Shown here piece after piece: positions 17,629 through 26,603 of a stretch of 64,000 nt of DNA. Made by a program: the position numbers and the translations under genes. Below the pieces are notes generated by a model, which did not search any database, had not been told where the DNA came from, and saw only the letters and a list, made by a program, of their open reading frames with translations. How positions within the stretch are numbered: position 1 is the stretch's first letter; each line of letters begins with the position of its first letter. Source of the stretch: Oceanimonas aquatica (lineage in GTDB: Bacteria; Pseudomonadota; Gammaproteobacteria; Enterobacterales; Aeromonadaceae). Location: assembly GCF_030732065.1 (NCBI RefSeq), contig NZ_JAVBHX010000006.1:124001-188000 (forward strand). The letters run 5' to 3'.

Positions 17629-19146
17629 TCACTTGAACAGTTGTCGCTCGGCCATCAGTGGCCGAGCCGCCGGCTGGCGGCAGCGAACGGCGATCAGCAG
17701 GCTTAACCCCAGTACCGCCAGCAGCGGCAGGTTGCCAAAGCGGGCGTAGGGGGTGAGCCCGGTCATGCCGATGATCTCGGCGGTGAGCACGCCCTGCTCA
17801 AACTGGGGCAGGCTGGCGGTCATGCGGCCTTTTTCATCGGTGACCAGGGTGACGCCGTTGTTGGTGGCGCGGATCATGGGGCGGCCCAGCTCCAGAGCGC
17901 GCATGCGGGCGATCTGCTGATGCTGCCAGGGACCGATGGAACGGCCAAACCAGGTATCGTTCGACACCGTCAGCAGAAAGTCGGTACTCGGCTTCATGTT
18001 ATCGCGTACCAGCCCCGGAAAGGCCACCTCGTAGCAGATGGCGACGCTCATGTCCCGGCCGGCGGCGTTAATGTCGGCCTGGCCACGCTCACCCCGGGCA
18101 AAGGAGGACATGGGCAGGTTGAAAAACGGCGCCAGCGGCCGCAGCAGGCTGCCAAGGGGGACGAACTCACCGATGGGCACCAGCTGCTGCTTGTAATAAC
18201 GATTGCCCTGACCCGCCTGATAATGGCCGCTGCCCAGCCCCAGCACGGCGTTGTACACCTCGCCCTGACCCGGGCGCGACACCAGACCGGTGATCAGATC
18301 CTGGCCCCGCTCAAACATAAAGCGGTCAACCTGCTCCAGCCAGGGCGCCAGCTGCTGCTCCGAGGCGGGCAGGGCCGACTCGGGCCAGATCACCACGTCG
18401 GCATTCAGCGCCGGCCGGGTCAGCTCCAGATAGCGCTTCAGGCTCAGCTCCAGCTGGCCCGGAATCCATTTTAACGACTGCTCGATATTGCCCTGTACCA
18501 GGGCCACGCGCAGCGGCTGAGTGGGCGATACCCATTGCAGTTGCTGGCTGGCCACGCCCAGGGCCCACAGCATCCCGGCAAAGGCGGTGGCGCGCCAGCG
18601 TTGCTCTCGACCCAGCCACCACAGGGCGGCGGCGGAAAAGGTCAGCAGCCAGCTGATGCCCTGCACTCCCAGCATGGGCGCCAGTCCCGCCAAGGGGCCG
18701 TCGAGCTGGGAGTAGCCGAACCACAGCCAGGGAAAGCCGGTGAGCATCCAGCCCCGCAGCCAGTCGGCACCGATCAGTAACACCGGCAGCACCCACAGCA
18801 GCCGCGCCCGGGGGGAAGCCACAAAGCGATGGGCCAGCCACAGGGCCAAACCGGTGTAGAGGCTGAGGTAGGCGGCCAGCAGAGCCACCAGCACAAAGGC
18901 CACCGGCAGCGGCAGGCCGCCGAACATCGTCATGCTGTTGTGGATCCACCACAGGCCGGGCAGAAACAGGCCCAGGCTCCAGACAAAGCCACGACGGGCG
19001 GCGGGACCGGGGGCACACTGGTGAGTGACGGCGAACAGGCCTGTCAGCGACACCAGCGCCAATGGCCAGATATCAAAGGGACTGAAGGCTAAAACGCCAA
19101 GGGCCCCGCACAGCAGGGCCCCGAACAATGGCAACAATTTACGCAC
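17629..19146 (-). CDS. lnt: Apolipoprotein N-acyltransferase Lnt
   Basis: Adds the third acyl chain to the N-terminal cysteine of lipoproteins in the inner membrane. The 505 residues comprise six to eight membrane segments in the first 200 residues and a periplasmic nitrilase-like domain with the Glu-Lys-Cys triad in WPESALP, KQQLVPIGEF and CYEVAF. The start is GTG at 19146, which directly follows the corC stop with no gap, so expression is coupled to corC. Length and motifs are standard for the family. Confidence 0.96.
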   Translation of the reverse strand: MRKLLPLFGALLCGALGVLAFSPFDIWPLALVSLTGLFAVTHQCAPGPAARRGFVWSLGLFLPGLWWIHNSMTMFGGLPLPVAFVLVALLAAYLSLYTGLALWLAHRFVASPRARLLWVLPVLLIGADWLRGWMLTGFPWLWFGYSQLDGPLAGLAPMLGVQGISWLLTFSAAALWWLGREQRWRATAFAGMLWALGVASQQLQWVSPTQPLRVALVQGNIEQSLKWIPGQLELSLKRYLELTRPALNADVVIWPESALPASEQQLAPWLEQVDRFMFERGQDLITGLVSRPGQGEVYNAVLGLGSGHYQAGQGNRYYKQQLVPIGEFVPLGSLLRPLAPFFNLPMSSFARGERGQADINAAGRDMSVAICYEVAFPGLVRDNMKPSTDFLLTVSNDTWFGRSIGPWQHQQIARMRALELGRPMIRATNNGVTLVTDEKGRMTASLPQFEQGVLTAEIIGMTGLTPYARFGNLPLLAVLGLSLLIAVRCRQPAARPLMAERQLFK

Positions 19147-20028
19147 TTATACCGGCTCCGAGGAGGAGGTTTCCTGATTGTCCGGTATCTTAACCTGCAA
19201 CTGCAGCAGGCGTCGACGGTCGGCGTGGGCCACCTTGAACACAAAGCCGTTAAGCTCGACCTGTTCGCCCTTGCCGGGCAGGTGACCAAAGGCGTGCATG
19301 ACCATGCCACCCACGGTGTCGGCCTCTTCGTCGCTGAAGCCGGTCTGAAAGAAGTCGTTGAAATCCTCGATGTCGGTGAGCGCGGCGACCGAATAGACCC
19401 GCTTGCTGATCTGACGGATTTCGGCGCTTTCCTCGGCGTCGTACTCGTCTTCAATGTCGCCGACAATCAGCTCGAGAATGTCCTCAATGGTGACCAGGCC
19501 GGAGACGCCGCCAAATTCGTCCACCACAATGGCCATGTGATAGCGCTCTTCGCGGAACTCCTTGAGCAGCTTGTCGAGGCGCTTGCTCTCGGGGACCACC
19601 ACCGCCGGGCGCAGCACCTTGTCGATGGAGAAGTCCTCCTCGGTGAGGCCAAAGCCATAGGGCAGTAGATCCTTGGCCAGCAATATGCCTTCGATATGAT
19701 CCTTGTCTTCGTTGACCACCGGAAAGCGGGAGTGGGTCGACTCGATGATCATGGGCAGAAAGCTGGATACCGGCTGGGATTTTTCCACCGTCACCATCTG
19801 GGAGCGGGGGATCATGATGTCGCGAACCCTTAGTTCGCTCACTTCCAGCACGCCTTCGATCATGTCCTTGGTGTCCTGATCGATGAGCTCGCGCTCACCG
19901 GCGTCCATGATCACTTCTACCAGTTCTTCCCGGTTCTTCGGTTCGCCCTGAAACATCTGGCCCAGTCGCTCCAGCCAGTTTTTCTTTGCGGACGAACCGT
20001 TGTCTGAGTGTGAATTGTCGTCGTTCAC
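19147..20028 (-). CDS. corC: CorC/YbeX CBS-domain protein
   Basis: A 293-residue soluble protein with two CBS domains (about residues 65-190, including [10 protein letters not shown] and [11 protein letters not shown]) and a C-terminal CorC_HlyC domain. E. coli CorC/YbeX has been tied to magnesium and cobalt efflux and more recently to ribosome maturation; which applies here is not shown by sequence. There is no membrane domain, unlike longer relatives. The start is GTG, giving [10 protein letters not shown]. It is 3 nt after ybeY and abuts lnt, matching the conserved ybeZ-ybeY-ybeX-lnt operon. Confidence 0.94.
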   Translation of the reverse strand: MNDDNSHSDNGSSAKKNWLERLGQMFQGEPKNREELVEVIMDAGERELIDQDTKDMIEGVLEVSELRVRDIMIPRSQMVTVEKSQPVSSFLPMIIESTHSRFPVVNEDKDHIEGILLAKDLLPYGFGLTEEDFSIDKVLRPAVVVPESKRLDKLLKEFREERYHMAIVVDEFGGVSGLVTIEDILELIVGDIEDEYDAEESAEIRQISKRVYSVAALTDIEDFNDFFQTGFSDEEADTVGGMVMHAFGHLPGKGEQVELNGFVFKVAHADRRRLLQLQVKIPDNQETSSSEPV

Positions 20029-20031
20029 TGC

Positions 20032-20499
20032 TTAACCTTCATCGTCGTCTTGATAGGGGTTGTCCATGCCCAGCCCGGCCAGAATGACAATCTCTCTGGC
20101 CTCCATTACTTCGGCTTCATCATCCTTAATATGGTCAAAACCGAGCAAATGCAAGCAACCGTGCACCACCATGTGGGCCCAGTGGGCCTGCAACGGCTTG
20201 TTTTGCTCGGCCGCTTCCCGCTCCACTACCTGGCGGCAGATGACCAGATCGCCCAGCAGCGGCAGCTCTACCCCGGGGGGCGCTTCGAAGGGAAACGACA
20301 GCACATTGGTGGGCTTGTTCTTGCCGCGGTAGTCCCGGTTGAGCTCCTGGCTTTCGGCCTCGTCCACCAGGCGCACAGTGACTTCGGTTTCATCACGCTC
20401 GCCCTCAAGGGCGGCGGCAAGCCAGGTTTCAAAGTCCTGCTCCGTGGGCAGGCCGGGAGCCTGGTCACAGGCGATTTGCAGATCCAGCCACAGGGTCAT
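20032..20499 (-). CDS. ybeY: Endoribonuclease YbeY
   Basis: Metal-dependent RNase involved in 16S rRNA 3'-end maturation and ribosome quality control. The 155-residue product contains the zinc motif HxxxHxxxxxH as [11 protein letters not shown] (about residues 117-127) and the SFPFEAP stretch. The ATG overlaps the ybeZ stop by four bases (ATGA). It is part of the miaB-ybeZ-ybeY-corC-lnt transcript. Length is typical. Confidence 0.96.
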   Translation of the reverse strand: MTLWLDLQIACDQAPGLPTEQDFETWLAAALEGERDETEVTVRLVDEAESQELNRDYRGKNKPTNVLSFPFEAPPGVELPLLGDLVICRQVVEREAAEQNKPLQAHWAHMVVHGCLHLLGFDHIKDDEAEVMEAREIVILAGLGMDNPYQDDDEG

Positions 20500-21560
20500 G
20501 CTTGAGGCTCCTCACCGGATGAAGGCGTTGGCTCTTTTTGTTTCTGTTCTTTCTGTTGCTTCTGAGCGTCGTCAAAGGCCTCATAGGCACGTACGATGCG
20601 GGCCACCACCGGGTGGCGTACCACGTCTTCGGCCCGAAAGAAGTTGAACGACAGGCCTTCGACGCCGCTCAGCACTTCAATGGCGTGGCGCAGGCCGGAG
20701 CGGGCGTTGCGGGGCAGGTCGATCTGGGTGATATCGCCGGTGATCACCGCCTTGGAGTTAAAGCCGATACGGGTGAGGAACATTTTCATCTGCTCCACCG
20801 TGGTGTTCTGGCTTTCATCCAGAATGATAAAGGCATCGTTCAGGGTGCGGCCGCGCATGTAGGCCAGCGGCGCCACTTCAATGACGTTGCGCTCAATGAG
20901 CTTTTCCACCCGCTCAAAGCCCAGCATTTCAAACAGGGCGTCATACAGGGGGCGCAGGTAGGGGTCAACCTTTTGGCTCAGATCGCCGGGCAGAAAGCCG
21001 AGTTTTTCACCCGCTTCCACCGCCGGCCGGGTCAGCAGAATACGACGGATCTCCTGACGCTCCAGGGCGTCGACTGCCGCGGCCACCGCCAGGTAGGTTT
21101 TGCCGGTGCCCGCCGGGCCGATGCCAAAGGTGATGTCGTGGCTGAGAATGTGGGCCACATAGTGGGCCTGGTTGGGGCTGCGCGGCTTGATCAGGCCCCG
21201 TTTGGTCTTGATCACCACTTCCTTGCCATAGCGATAACCGGAGTCGGCTTCTTCCTCGTCCTGCTCCAGTACTCTGGCTTCCTTGATCGCCAGGTGCACC
21301 TGCTCGGGAGTGATGTCGGGCACGGGCTGGCCCTTGATCGACTGGGTCTCTACGTAGAGGCGGGTAAGAATGTCGTGGACCACCCGGGCCAGGCGTTCGG
21401 GGCCGACGATCTGAAAGTGCTGATCCTGGTGGTTGATTTCCACACCCAGGCGGCGCTCCAGCTGCTTGATATTATCGTCAAAGGGGCCGCACAGGCTGGC
21501 CAGGCGCTGGCCGTCGGCGGGTTGCAGTTCAAGGTCCAGATGAGTGACGTTGGCTGTCAA
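20496..21560 (-). CDS. ybeZ: PhoH-family ATPase YbeZ
   Basis: PhoH-like P-loop NTPase of 354 residues, with Walker [12 protein letters not shown] (about 145-155), Walker B in FIILDESQN and a KH-like N-terminal region. It is thought to work with YbeY in RNA metabolism. The start codon is TTG at 21560, with an AGGAG ribosome site in front and an N-terminus aligned to E. coli ([22 protein letters not shown]). It overlaps ybeY by four bases. The C-terminal tail is rich in Lys, Gln and Glu and is probably disordered. Confidence 0.94.
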   Translation of the reverse strand: MTANVTHLDLELQPADGQRLASLCGPFDDNIKQLERRLGVEINHQDQHFQIVGPERLARVVHDILTRLYVETQSIKGQPVPDITPEQVHLAIKEARVLEQDEEEADSGYRYGKEVVIKTKRGLIKPRSPNQAHYVAHILSHDITFGIGPAGTGKTYLAVAAAVDALERQEIRRILLTRPAVEAGEKLGFLPGDLSQKVDPYLRPLYDALFEMLGFERVEKLIERNVIEVAPLAYMRGRTLNDAFIILDESQNTTVEQMKMFLTRIGFNSKAVITGDITQIDLPRNARSGLRHAIEVLSGVEGLSFNFFRAEDVVRHPVVARIVRAYEAFDDAQKQQKEQKQKEPTPSSGEEPQA

Positions 21561-21571
21561 GGTAACTCCTG

Positions 21572-21655
21572 TTCAAAAGCCGGAAGCGATGAGCCCGAAG
21601 CCGGAAGCGGGGATGACTTGCTGTTGACTTCCAGCTTCCGGCTTCCAGCTTCAAG
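21572..21655. repeat. GGAAGCCGGAAG-type palindrome between miaB and ybeZ
   Basis: Read on the + strand, AAGCCGGAAGC occurs twice in the left arm (21573-21613) and TTCCAGCTTCCGGCTTCC in the right arm (21628-21652). It starts 8 nt beyond the miaB stop (minus strand). The arms pair, with a spacer of about 15 nt. Not followed by a T-run. Confidence 0.7.
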
Positions 21656-21662
21656 CCGCTGT

Positions 21663-23093
21663 TTAAGGGGTAAAGGTGGCCACGCCGCTGTCGTCGGGCA
21701 CGCCGTCGGGGCGACGGGCCAGAATGCTTTGGGGCGATACCTGGGTGCGCAAATCCATTTCGTCCTCGCCGCGCAGGAAGGTGCCGCGCAGACTGTGGGG
21801 CATGACCTCGGTGATCTCCACGTCGGCAAACCCGCCAATCAGGTGATGGGGCCCTTCAAAGTTCACTACCCGGTTGTTCTCGGTGCGGCCACGCAGCTCC
21901 ATGGGGTTCAGCTTGGACGGGCCTTCCACCAGAATGCGCTGAACAGAGCCCAGCATCTGGCGGCTGATCAGCTGCGCCTGATTGTTGATGGTGTTCTGCA
22001 GCCGGTACAGACGTTCCTTTTTCTCTTCCATCGGAATATCGTCGGGCAGATCCGCCGCTGGCGTGCCCGGGCGCGGGCTGTAGATAAAGCTGAAGCTCAT
22101 GTCAAAGCCCACGTCCTCAATGAGTTTCATGGTCTTCTCGAAGTCGTCCGCCTCTTCACCGGGAAAGCCCACGATAAAGTCGGAGCTGATGGTAATGTCG
22201 GGGCGGGCGGCACGCAGCCGGCGGATCTTGGACTTGTATTCAATGGCGGTGTGCGGGCGCTTCATCAGCGTCAGAATGCGATCCGAACCGCTCTGCACCG
22301 GCAGGTGCAGGAAGCTCACCACCTCGGGGGTGTCTTTATACACCTCGATGATGTCGTCGGTGAACTCGATGGGATGACTGGTGGTGTAGCGAATGCGGTC
22401 GATGCCGTCGATGGCGGCTACCAAGCGCAGCAGCTCGGCAAAGGTGCAGATGTCGCCGTCATGGGTCTCGCCCCGGTAGGCGTTGACGTTCTGACCCAGC
22501 AGGTTCACCTCACGCACGCCCTGCTCGGCGAGCTGGGCAATTTCGTAAAGGACGTCGTCGAGCGGGCGGCTCACTTCCTCGCCACGGGTGTAGGGCACCA
22601 CGCAGAAGGAGCAATACTTGGAGCAGCCTTCCATGATGGAAACAAAGGCGGTGGCGCCTTCGGCCCTGGGCTCGGGCAGACTGTCGAATTTCTCAATCTC
22701 CGGAAACTCAACGTCGACCTGAGCACCGCGCCCTTCCAGCACGGACTTGATCATGGCCGGCAGCCGGTGCAGGGTTTGCGGGCCGAATACGATGTCGACA
22801 AAAGGCGCACGGGCACGAATGGCGTCCCCTTCCTGTGAGGCCACGCAGCCGCCCACGCCAATCACCAGTTTGGGGTTGGCTTCCTTGAGCGGGCGCCAGC
22901 GCCCGAGCTGATGAAAGACCTTCTCCTGGGCCTTCTCGCGAATGGAGCAGGTGTTTAGCAGCAGGACGTCGGCCTGCTCTGCTTCTTCGGTGAGCTGGTA
23001 GCCGTGGCTGGCGTCCAGCAGATCGGCCATCTTGGATGAATCGTATTCGTTCATCTGACAGCCCCAGGTCTTGATATGAAGTTTTTTGCTCAT
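21663..23093 (-). CDS. miaB: tRNA-2-methylthio-N6-dimethylallyladenosine synthase MiaB
   Basis: Methylthiotransferase that adds a methylthio group to i6A37 in tRNAs reading UNN codons. The 476-residue product has an N-terminal UPF0004 domain with three cluster cysteines (CQMNE near 12, CSIRE near 49, GCVASQ near 83), a radical-SAM core with CSKYCSFC (about 157-164) and a C-terminal TRAM domain. Divergent from ubiF, as in E. coli. It heads the miaB-ybeZ-ybeY-corC-lnt run, although a 102-bp palindromic spacer follows it. Confidence 0.97.
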   Translation of the reverse strand: MSKKLHIKTWGCQMNEYDSSKMADLLDASHGYQLTEEAEQADVLLLNTCSIREKAQEKVFHQLGRWRPLKEANPKLVIGVGGCVASQEGDAIRARAPFVDIVFGPQTLHRLPAMIKSVLEGRGAQVDVEFPEIEKFDSLPEPRAEGATAFVSIMEGCSKYCSFCVVPYTRGEEVSRPLDDVLYEIAQLAEQGVREVNLLGQNVNAYRGETHDGDICTFAELLRLVAAIDGIDRIRYTTSHPIEFTDDIIEVYKDTPEVVSFLHLPVQSGSDRILTLMKRPHTAIEYKSKIRRLRAARPDITISSDFIVGFPGEEADDFEKTMKLIEDVGFDMSFSFIYSPRPGTPAADLPDDIPMEEKKERLYRLQNTINNQAQLISRQMLGSVQRILVEGPSKLNPMELRGRTENNRVVNFEGPHHLIGGFADVEITEVMPHSLRGTFLRGEDEMDLRTQVSPQSILARRPDGVPDDSGVATFTP

Positions 23094-23264
23094 GGCGCTC
23101 TAGTTACTGCTGTGGGTCGTGCATTTTGGACCGGGCATTCTACTCCTTTCTCCCGTGAGTGGCCAGATAATATCCAGCCACACAGGGGGCTCGAGTGAGC
23201 AAATTGACCCCGGCGAAACAGGGGGAATTGGGGTAGAATGGCCGAAAAATCCGGAGGTTGAACA

Positions 23265-24434
23265 ATGCAAGAGTGTGATATCGCCATTATCGGCGGTGGC
23301 ATGGTAGGTGCCCTGGCTGCGGCCCTGCTGGCGCCTGCCGGGCTGACCATTCGCGTGCTGGAAAGCCGGCAGCCAACGGCGTTTTCACCCAGCGAGCCCC
23401 ATGATCTGCGCATTTCCTCGATCAGCGCCGCCTCGGTGCGGTTGCTGCAGCAGGCCGGCGCCTGGGATGCCATTATCACCATGCGCGCCTGGCCCTATCA
23501 ACGGCTGGAAGCCAGCGAATGGCAAGGCTTTGCCACTCACTTCAGTGCCGAAGAGCTGGATTGCGAGCACCTGGGCTACATGCTGGAAAACCGGGTGATT
23601 CAGCTCGGCCTGTGGCAGGCGCTGGAGCAGTGGCATAACGTCACCCTCGACTGCCCTCGAACGCTGGATACGGTTGAGCAAAATCCCGAAGGTGCGTTGC
23701 TGACACTCGGGGATGGCACTCGGTTGCAGGCGCGGCTGGTGCTGGCCTGTGACGGGGCCGAATCCCGCGTGCGGCAACTGGCCGGCATTGGCGTCACCGC
23801 CTGGGATTATGCCCAGCAGTGCATGCTGATAAGTGTCGAAGGCGAGCAACTGGAGCAGAACATTACCTGGCAGCAATTTTGCTCCTCCGGCCCCCGGGCG
23901 CTGCTGCCCCTGGGGCATGGTAAAGCCTCGCTGGTGTGGTATGACAGCAAGGCGCGTATTGAACAACTGGCGGCCATGAACAACGAGGCCCTGGCGCGTG
24001 AGGTGGCGGCGCATTTTCCACCCCGGCTCGGGCCGGTGACCGTGTTCGACAAGGGCCACTTTCCCCTGCGCCGGCGCCACGCCAACCAGTATGTAAAGGG
24101 AAGCGTGGTACTGCTGGGGGATGCCGCCCACACCATCAACCCGCTGGCGGGGCAGGGGGTGAACCTCGGCTTCAAGGACGTGGCGATGCTGAGCGAACTT
24201 ATCCATCAGGCGATAGAGCGAGGCGAGGACTTTACCGCTTCTGAATTGCTGAAGCGCTTTGAATGCCGCCGCCGTCCCGACAATCTGCTGATGCAGGGGG
24301 CCATGGATGTATTTTACCAGGCCTTCAGCAACGAATTGCCGCCGCTCAGGCTGCTGCGCAATCTGGGGCTCAAGGCCGCCGAGCACAGCGGACCGCTGAA
24401 AAAGCGGGTAATGCAATACGCCATGGGGTTGTAA
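23265..24434 (+). CDS. ubiF: 3-demethoxyubiquinol 3-hydroxylase UbiF
   Basis: FAD monooxygenase for the C6 hydroxylation late in ubiquinone synthesis. The 389 residues include the dinucleotide fold IIGGGMVGALAA (about 8-19), the DG motif ACDGAESRVRQLAG (about 162-175) and the second FAD motif GDAAHTINPLAGQGVNLG. Similarity to E. coli UbiF runs the whole length, including the C-terminal LRNLGLKAAEHSGPLKKRVMQYAMGL region. Ribosome site GGAGG precedes the ATG. Presence of UbiF rather than Coq7 argues against a Pseudomonas host. It faces the tRNA operon across a bidirectional terminator. Confidence 0.95.
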   Translation: MQECDIAIIGGGMVGALAAALLAPAGLTIRVLESRQPTAFSPSEPHDLRISSISAASVRLLQQAGAWDAIITMRAWPYQRLEASEWQGFATHFSAEELDCEHLGYMLENRVIQLGLWQALEQWHNVTLDCPRTLDTVEQNPEGALLTLGDGTRLQARLVLACDGAESRVRQLAGIGVTAWDYAQQCMLISVEGEQLEQNITWQQFCSSGPRALLPLGHGKASLVWYDSKARIEQLAAMNNEALAREVAAHFPPRLGPVTVFDKGHFPLRRRHANQYVKGSVVLLGDAAHTINPLAGQGVNLGFKDVAMLSELIHQAIERGEDFTASELLKRFECRRRPDNLLMQGAMDVFYQAFSNELPPLRLLRNLGLKAAEHSGPLKKRVMQYAMGL

Positions 24435-24438
24435 CTGC

Positions 24439-24486
24439 GGGGAAGCAGGGAGTGGGGAATAGGGACTGGTTCGATTCCCTAATCCC
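24439..24486. repeat. GGGATTAGGG-type imperfect palindrome after ubiF
   Basis: Left arm GGGGAATAGGGACTGG (24454-24469) and right arm ATTCCCTAATCCC (24474-24486), starting 5 nt after the ubiF stop codon. The same words occur at 59809-59897, where the right arm has expanded into a tandem repeat. Confidence 0.6.
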
Positions 24487-24493
24487 AGAAAGC

Positions 24494-24521
24494 AAAAAAC
24501 CAGCCGAAGGCTGGTTTTTTG
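24494..24521. terminator. Bidirectional terminator between ubiF and tRNA operon
   Basis: A-run, then CCAGCC/GGCTGG stem with a GAA(G) loop and a T-run, usable on either strand. It ends the ubiF transcript and is a second stop for the converging tRNA transcript. Confidence 0.78.
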
Positions 24522-24525
24522 TAGA

Positions 24526-24570
24526 TGGCTGGAGTACCAGGGTTCGAATCTGGGCACTGATGCCGAGATA
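24526..24570 (-). pseudogene. Decayed 3' half of a tRNA-Gln
   Basis: The segment beginning TGGCTGGAGTACCAGGGTTC on the + strand matches the CCA end, acceptor 3' strand and T-arm of the intact tRNA-Gln copies with several changes, then loses similarity before the anticodon arm. It lies at the distal end of the tRNA operon. Confidence 0.65.
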
Positions 24571-24598
24571 AAAAAACCGGCTCAGAGGCCGGCTTTTC
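24571..24598 (-). terminator. Terminator of the tRNA operon
   Basis: Read on the minus strand: AAGCCGGC, loop CTCTGA, GCCGGTTT, then further T residues (A-run on the + strand at 24570-24576). It lies 7 nt beyond the last intact tRNA-Gln. Confidence 0.65.
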
Positions 24599-24604
24599 GA
24601 TATA

Positions 24605-24679
24605 TGGCTGGGGTACCAGGATTCGAACCTGGGAATGGCGAGATCAAAACCCGCTGCCTTACCGCTTGGCGATACCCCA
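24605..24679 (-). tRNA. tRNA-Gln (UUG)
   Basis: 75 nt including encoded CCA. The 5' end is TGGGGTATCGCCAAGCGGTA and the anticodon loop TTTTGAT reads UUG. It differs from E. coli glnU mainly in the anticodon and T stems. It is identical to the copies at 24992 and 25113. Confidence 0.97.
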
Positions 24680-24688
24680 ATTTTTTAA

Positions 24689-24773
24689 TGGTGCGGGAGG
24701 CGAGACTTGAACTCGCACACCTTGCGGCGCCAGAACCTAAATCTGGTGCGTCTACCAATTTCGCCACTCCCGC
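24689..24773 (-). tRNA. tRNA-Leu (UAG)
   Basis: 85 nt with encoded CCA, a long variable arm and anticodon UAG within AGATTTAGGTTCT. The sequence appears identical to E. coli leuW, which occupies the corresponding cluster there. Confidence 0.97.
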
Positions 24774-24780
24774 TAAAGAG

Positions 24781-24857
24781 TGGTGGCTATGGCGGGATTC
24801 GAACCTGCGACCCCATCATTATGAGTGATGTGCTCTAACCAACTGAGCTACATAGCC
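24781..24857 (-). tRNA. tRNA-Met (CAU), elongator type
   Basis: 77 nt with encoded CCA; anticodon loop CTCATAA reads CAU. The 5' end GGCTATGTAGCTCAGTTGGT resembles E. coli metT/metU, supporting elongator Met rather than initiator or lysidine-modified Ile. Identical to the copy at 25192. Confidence 0.95.
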
Positions 24858-24915
24858 ACATAAAGCATTGAGTCGCCTCAATGTTCCGGCACGTTTGGCA
24901 CGCGTCGTATTAAAA

Positions 24916-24980
24916 TGGCTGAAGTTGCAGTTCGTACCTGGGCATGAATGCCGAGATCAAAACCCGCGTTGTCTTCAACA
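24916..24980 (-). pseudogene. Degenerate full-length tRNA-Gln copy
   Basis: About 65 nt with TGGCT (CCA end complement) at the + strand left edge and an intact GAGATCAAAACCCGC anticodon region, but most of the D-arm is missing and the T-loop TTCGAAC became TTCGTAC. Some acceptor pairing (TTGAAG with CTTCA) remains. It sits in line with the functional tRNAs at similar spacing. Confidence 0.72.
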
Positions 24981-24991
24981 TTTCTTTAAAA

Positions 24992-25066
24992 TGGCTGGGG
25001 TACCAGGATTCGAACCTGGGAATGGCGAGATCAAAACCCGCTGCCTTACCGCTTGGCGATACCCCA
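24992..25066 (-). tRNA. tRNA-Gln (UUG), second copy
   Basis: 75 nt, identical to the copy at 24605, with anticodon UUG and encoded CCA. Confidence 0.97.
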
Positions 25067-25112
25067 ACAGTGATGGGCGACATTTATAACATATTGTCAG
25101 CCATCTTGAAAA

Positions 25113-25187
25113 TGGCTGGGGTACCAGGATTCGAACCTGGGAATGGCGAGATCAAAACCCGCTGCCTTACCGCTTGGCGATACCCCA
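25113..25187 (-). tRNA. tRNA-Gln (UUG), third copy
   Basis: 75 nt, identical to the other two intact copies; 4 nt from the promoter-proximal tRNA-Met. Confidence 0.97.
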
Positions 25188-25191
25188 GCAA

Positions 25192-25268
25192 TGGTGGCTA
25201 TGGCGGGATTCGAACCTGCGACCCCATCATTATGAGTGATGTGCTCTAACCAACTGAGCTACATAGCC
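25192..25268 (-). tRNA. tRNA-Met (CAU), promoter-proximal copy
   Basis: 77 nt, identical to the copy at 24781. It is the first tRNA of the minus-strand operon. Confidence 0.96.
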
Positions 25269-25306
25269 ACTGCTTGTTGATGACCTTCCGTCACCGAACG
25301 GGGCGC

Positions 25307-25335
25307 ATTATGCGTATCCGGGCCGACAGCGTCAA
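25307..25335 (-). promoter_or_regulatory. Promoter of the tRNA operon with GC discriminator
   Basis: On the minus strand TTGACG (complement of 25330-25335), 17 bp, CATAAT (complement of 25307-25312), then GCGCCCCG. A near-consensus promoter followed by a GC-rich discriminator is typical of stringently controlled stable-RNA promoters. The predicted start is about 30 nt before the first tRNA. Confidence 0.6.
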
Positions 25336-25447
25336 CCGTTTTTCCGTAAAAAATTGGCCCGGCGCTGCCGGTTGGCCATAAAACCGGCATGGTGATGAAG
25401 GGGTGGTCAGCGAGGTCGGTTTTTTGTGCAAAAACAACAGTCGATAC

Positions 25448-25478
25448 AAAAAAGGCCGGGCGTATGCCCGGCCTTTCA
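25448..25478 (-). terminator. Terminator of ychF
   Basis: On the minus strand AAAGGCCGGGC, loop ATAC, GCCCGGCCTTT, then T-run (A-run at 25448-25453 on +). It lies about 20 nt past the ychF stop. Confidence 0.8.
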
Positions 25479-25496
25479 AAGGAACTATCGTCAGCG

Positions 25497-26588
25497 TCAG
25501 ACGTTGAACAGGAAGTTCATGACATCGCCGTCTTTCACGATGTAGTCCTTGCCTTCGGAGCGCATCTTGCCGGCTTCCTTGGCGCCTTGCTCACCCTTGT
25601 AGGTGATGTAGTCGTCATAACCGATGGTCTGGGCACGAATAAAGCCCTTCTCAAAGTCGGTGTGAATTTTGCCAGCGGCCTGAGGGGCGGTGGCGCCCAC
25701 GGGGATGGTCCAGGCGCGTACTTCCTTCACCCCGGCGGTGAAGTAGGTCTGCAGGTTGAGCAGCTCGTAACCGGCGCGGATCACCCGGTTCAGGCCCGGC
25801 TCTTCCAGACCCATGTCGTCCATGAACTCGGCGGCTTCTTCCGCATCCAGCTCGGCAATTTCCGACTCCATGGCGGCACACACCGGCACCACGATGGCGT
25901 TTTCGGCGGCGGCAATGGCTTCCACCTCGGCCAGGTAGGGGTTGTCCTCAAAGCCGTCTTCATTGACGTTGGCAATGTACATGGTCGGCTTGATGGTGAG
26001 GAAGTTCAGGTAGTCGATGGCGGCCTTTTCTTCCTTGGTCAGCTCAACGCTGCGCAGCACCTTGGCTTCTTCCAGCACCGGCAAGAGCTTTTCCAGTACG
26101 GTAATTTCGAACTTGGCGTCCTTGTCACCGCCCTTGGCCTTTTTGGCATTGCGGGTAATGGCGCGCTCGCAGGTGTCCAGATCCGAAAGGGCCAGCTCGG
26201 TGTTGATCACCTCGATGTCATCTTTCGGTGAGACCTGGCCGGCCACGTGCACGATATTGTCGTTCTCAAAGCAGCGCACCACATGGCCGATGGCGTCGGT
26301 TTCGCGAATGTTGGCCAGGAACTTGTTACCCAGGCCTTCGCCCTTGGAGGCTCCGGCGACCAGGCCGGCAATGTCCACAAATTCCATGGTGGTGGGCAGC
26401 ACCCGCTGGGGGGTGACGATCTCGGCCAGGGCGTCGAGACGCTTGTCCGGCACCGGCACCACGCCGGTGTTCGGCTCAATGGTGCAGAAAGGGAAGTTGG
26501 CGGCTTCGATGCCGGCCTTGGTCAGTGCGTTGAACAGGGTGGATTTGCCCACGTTGGGCAGACCCACAATACCGCATTTAAAACCCAT
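25497..26588 (-). CDS. ychF: Redox-regulated P-loop ATPase YchF
   Basis: Obg-family protein that prefers ATP to GTP and binds ribosomes; implicated in oxidative-stress responses. The 363-residue product has G1 GLPNVGKST (about 8-16), switch phrases FVDIAGLV, the altered G4 motif NVNE in place of NKxD, and a C-terminal TGS domain ending in [17 protein letters not shown]. It lies 15 nt downstream of pth in the conserved pth-ychF operon and ends at a strong terminator. Length is standard. Confidence 0.97.
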   Translation of the reverse strand: MGFKCGIVGLPNVGKSTLFNALTKAGIEAANFPFCTIEPNTGVVPVPDKRLDALAEIVTPQRVLPTTMEFVDIAGLVAGASKGEGLGNKFLANIRETDAIGHVVRCFENDNIVHVAGQVSPKDDIEVINTELALSDLDTCERAITRNAKKAKGGDKDAKFEITVLEKLLPVLEEAKVLRSVELTKEEKAAIDYLNFLTIKPTMYIANVNEDGFEDNPYLAEVEAIAAAENAIVVPVCAAMESEIAELDAEEAAEFMDDMGLEEPGLNRVIRAGYELLNLQTYFTAGVKEVRAWTIPVGATAPQAAGKIHTDFEKGFIRAQTIGYDDYITYKGEQGAKEAGKMRSEGKDYIVKDGDVMNFLFNV

Positions 26589-26603
26589 GATGGTGTCCTG
26601 AAA

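Noticed and set aside
20538-22838. A 766-codon + strand frame opposite ybeZ and miaB
   Set aside because: Both genes beneath are well recognised; the antisense product shows no domain and runs through the palindromic spacer.
24883-24915. Possible extra tRNA between the tRNA-Met and the degenerate tRNA-Gln
   Set aside because: No cloverleaf arms or T-loop could be drawn in this stretch.
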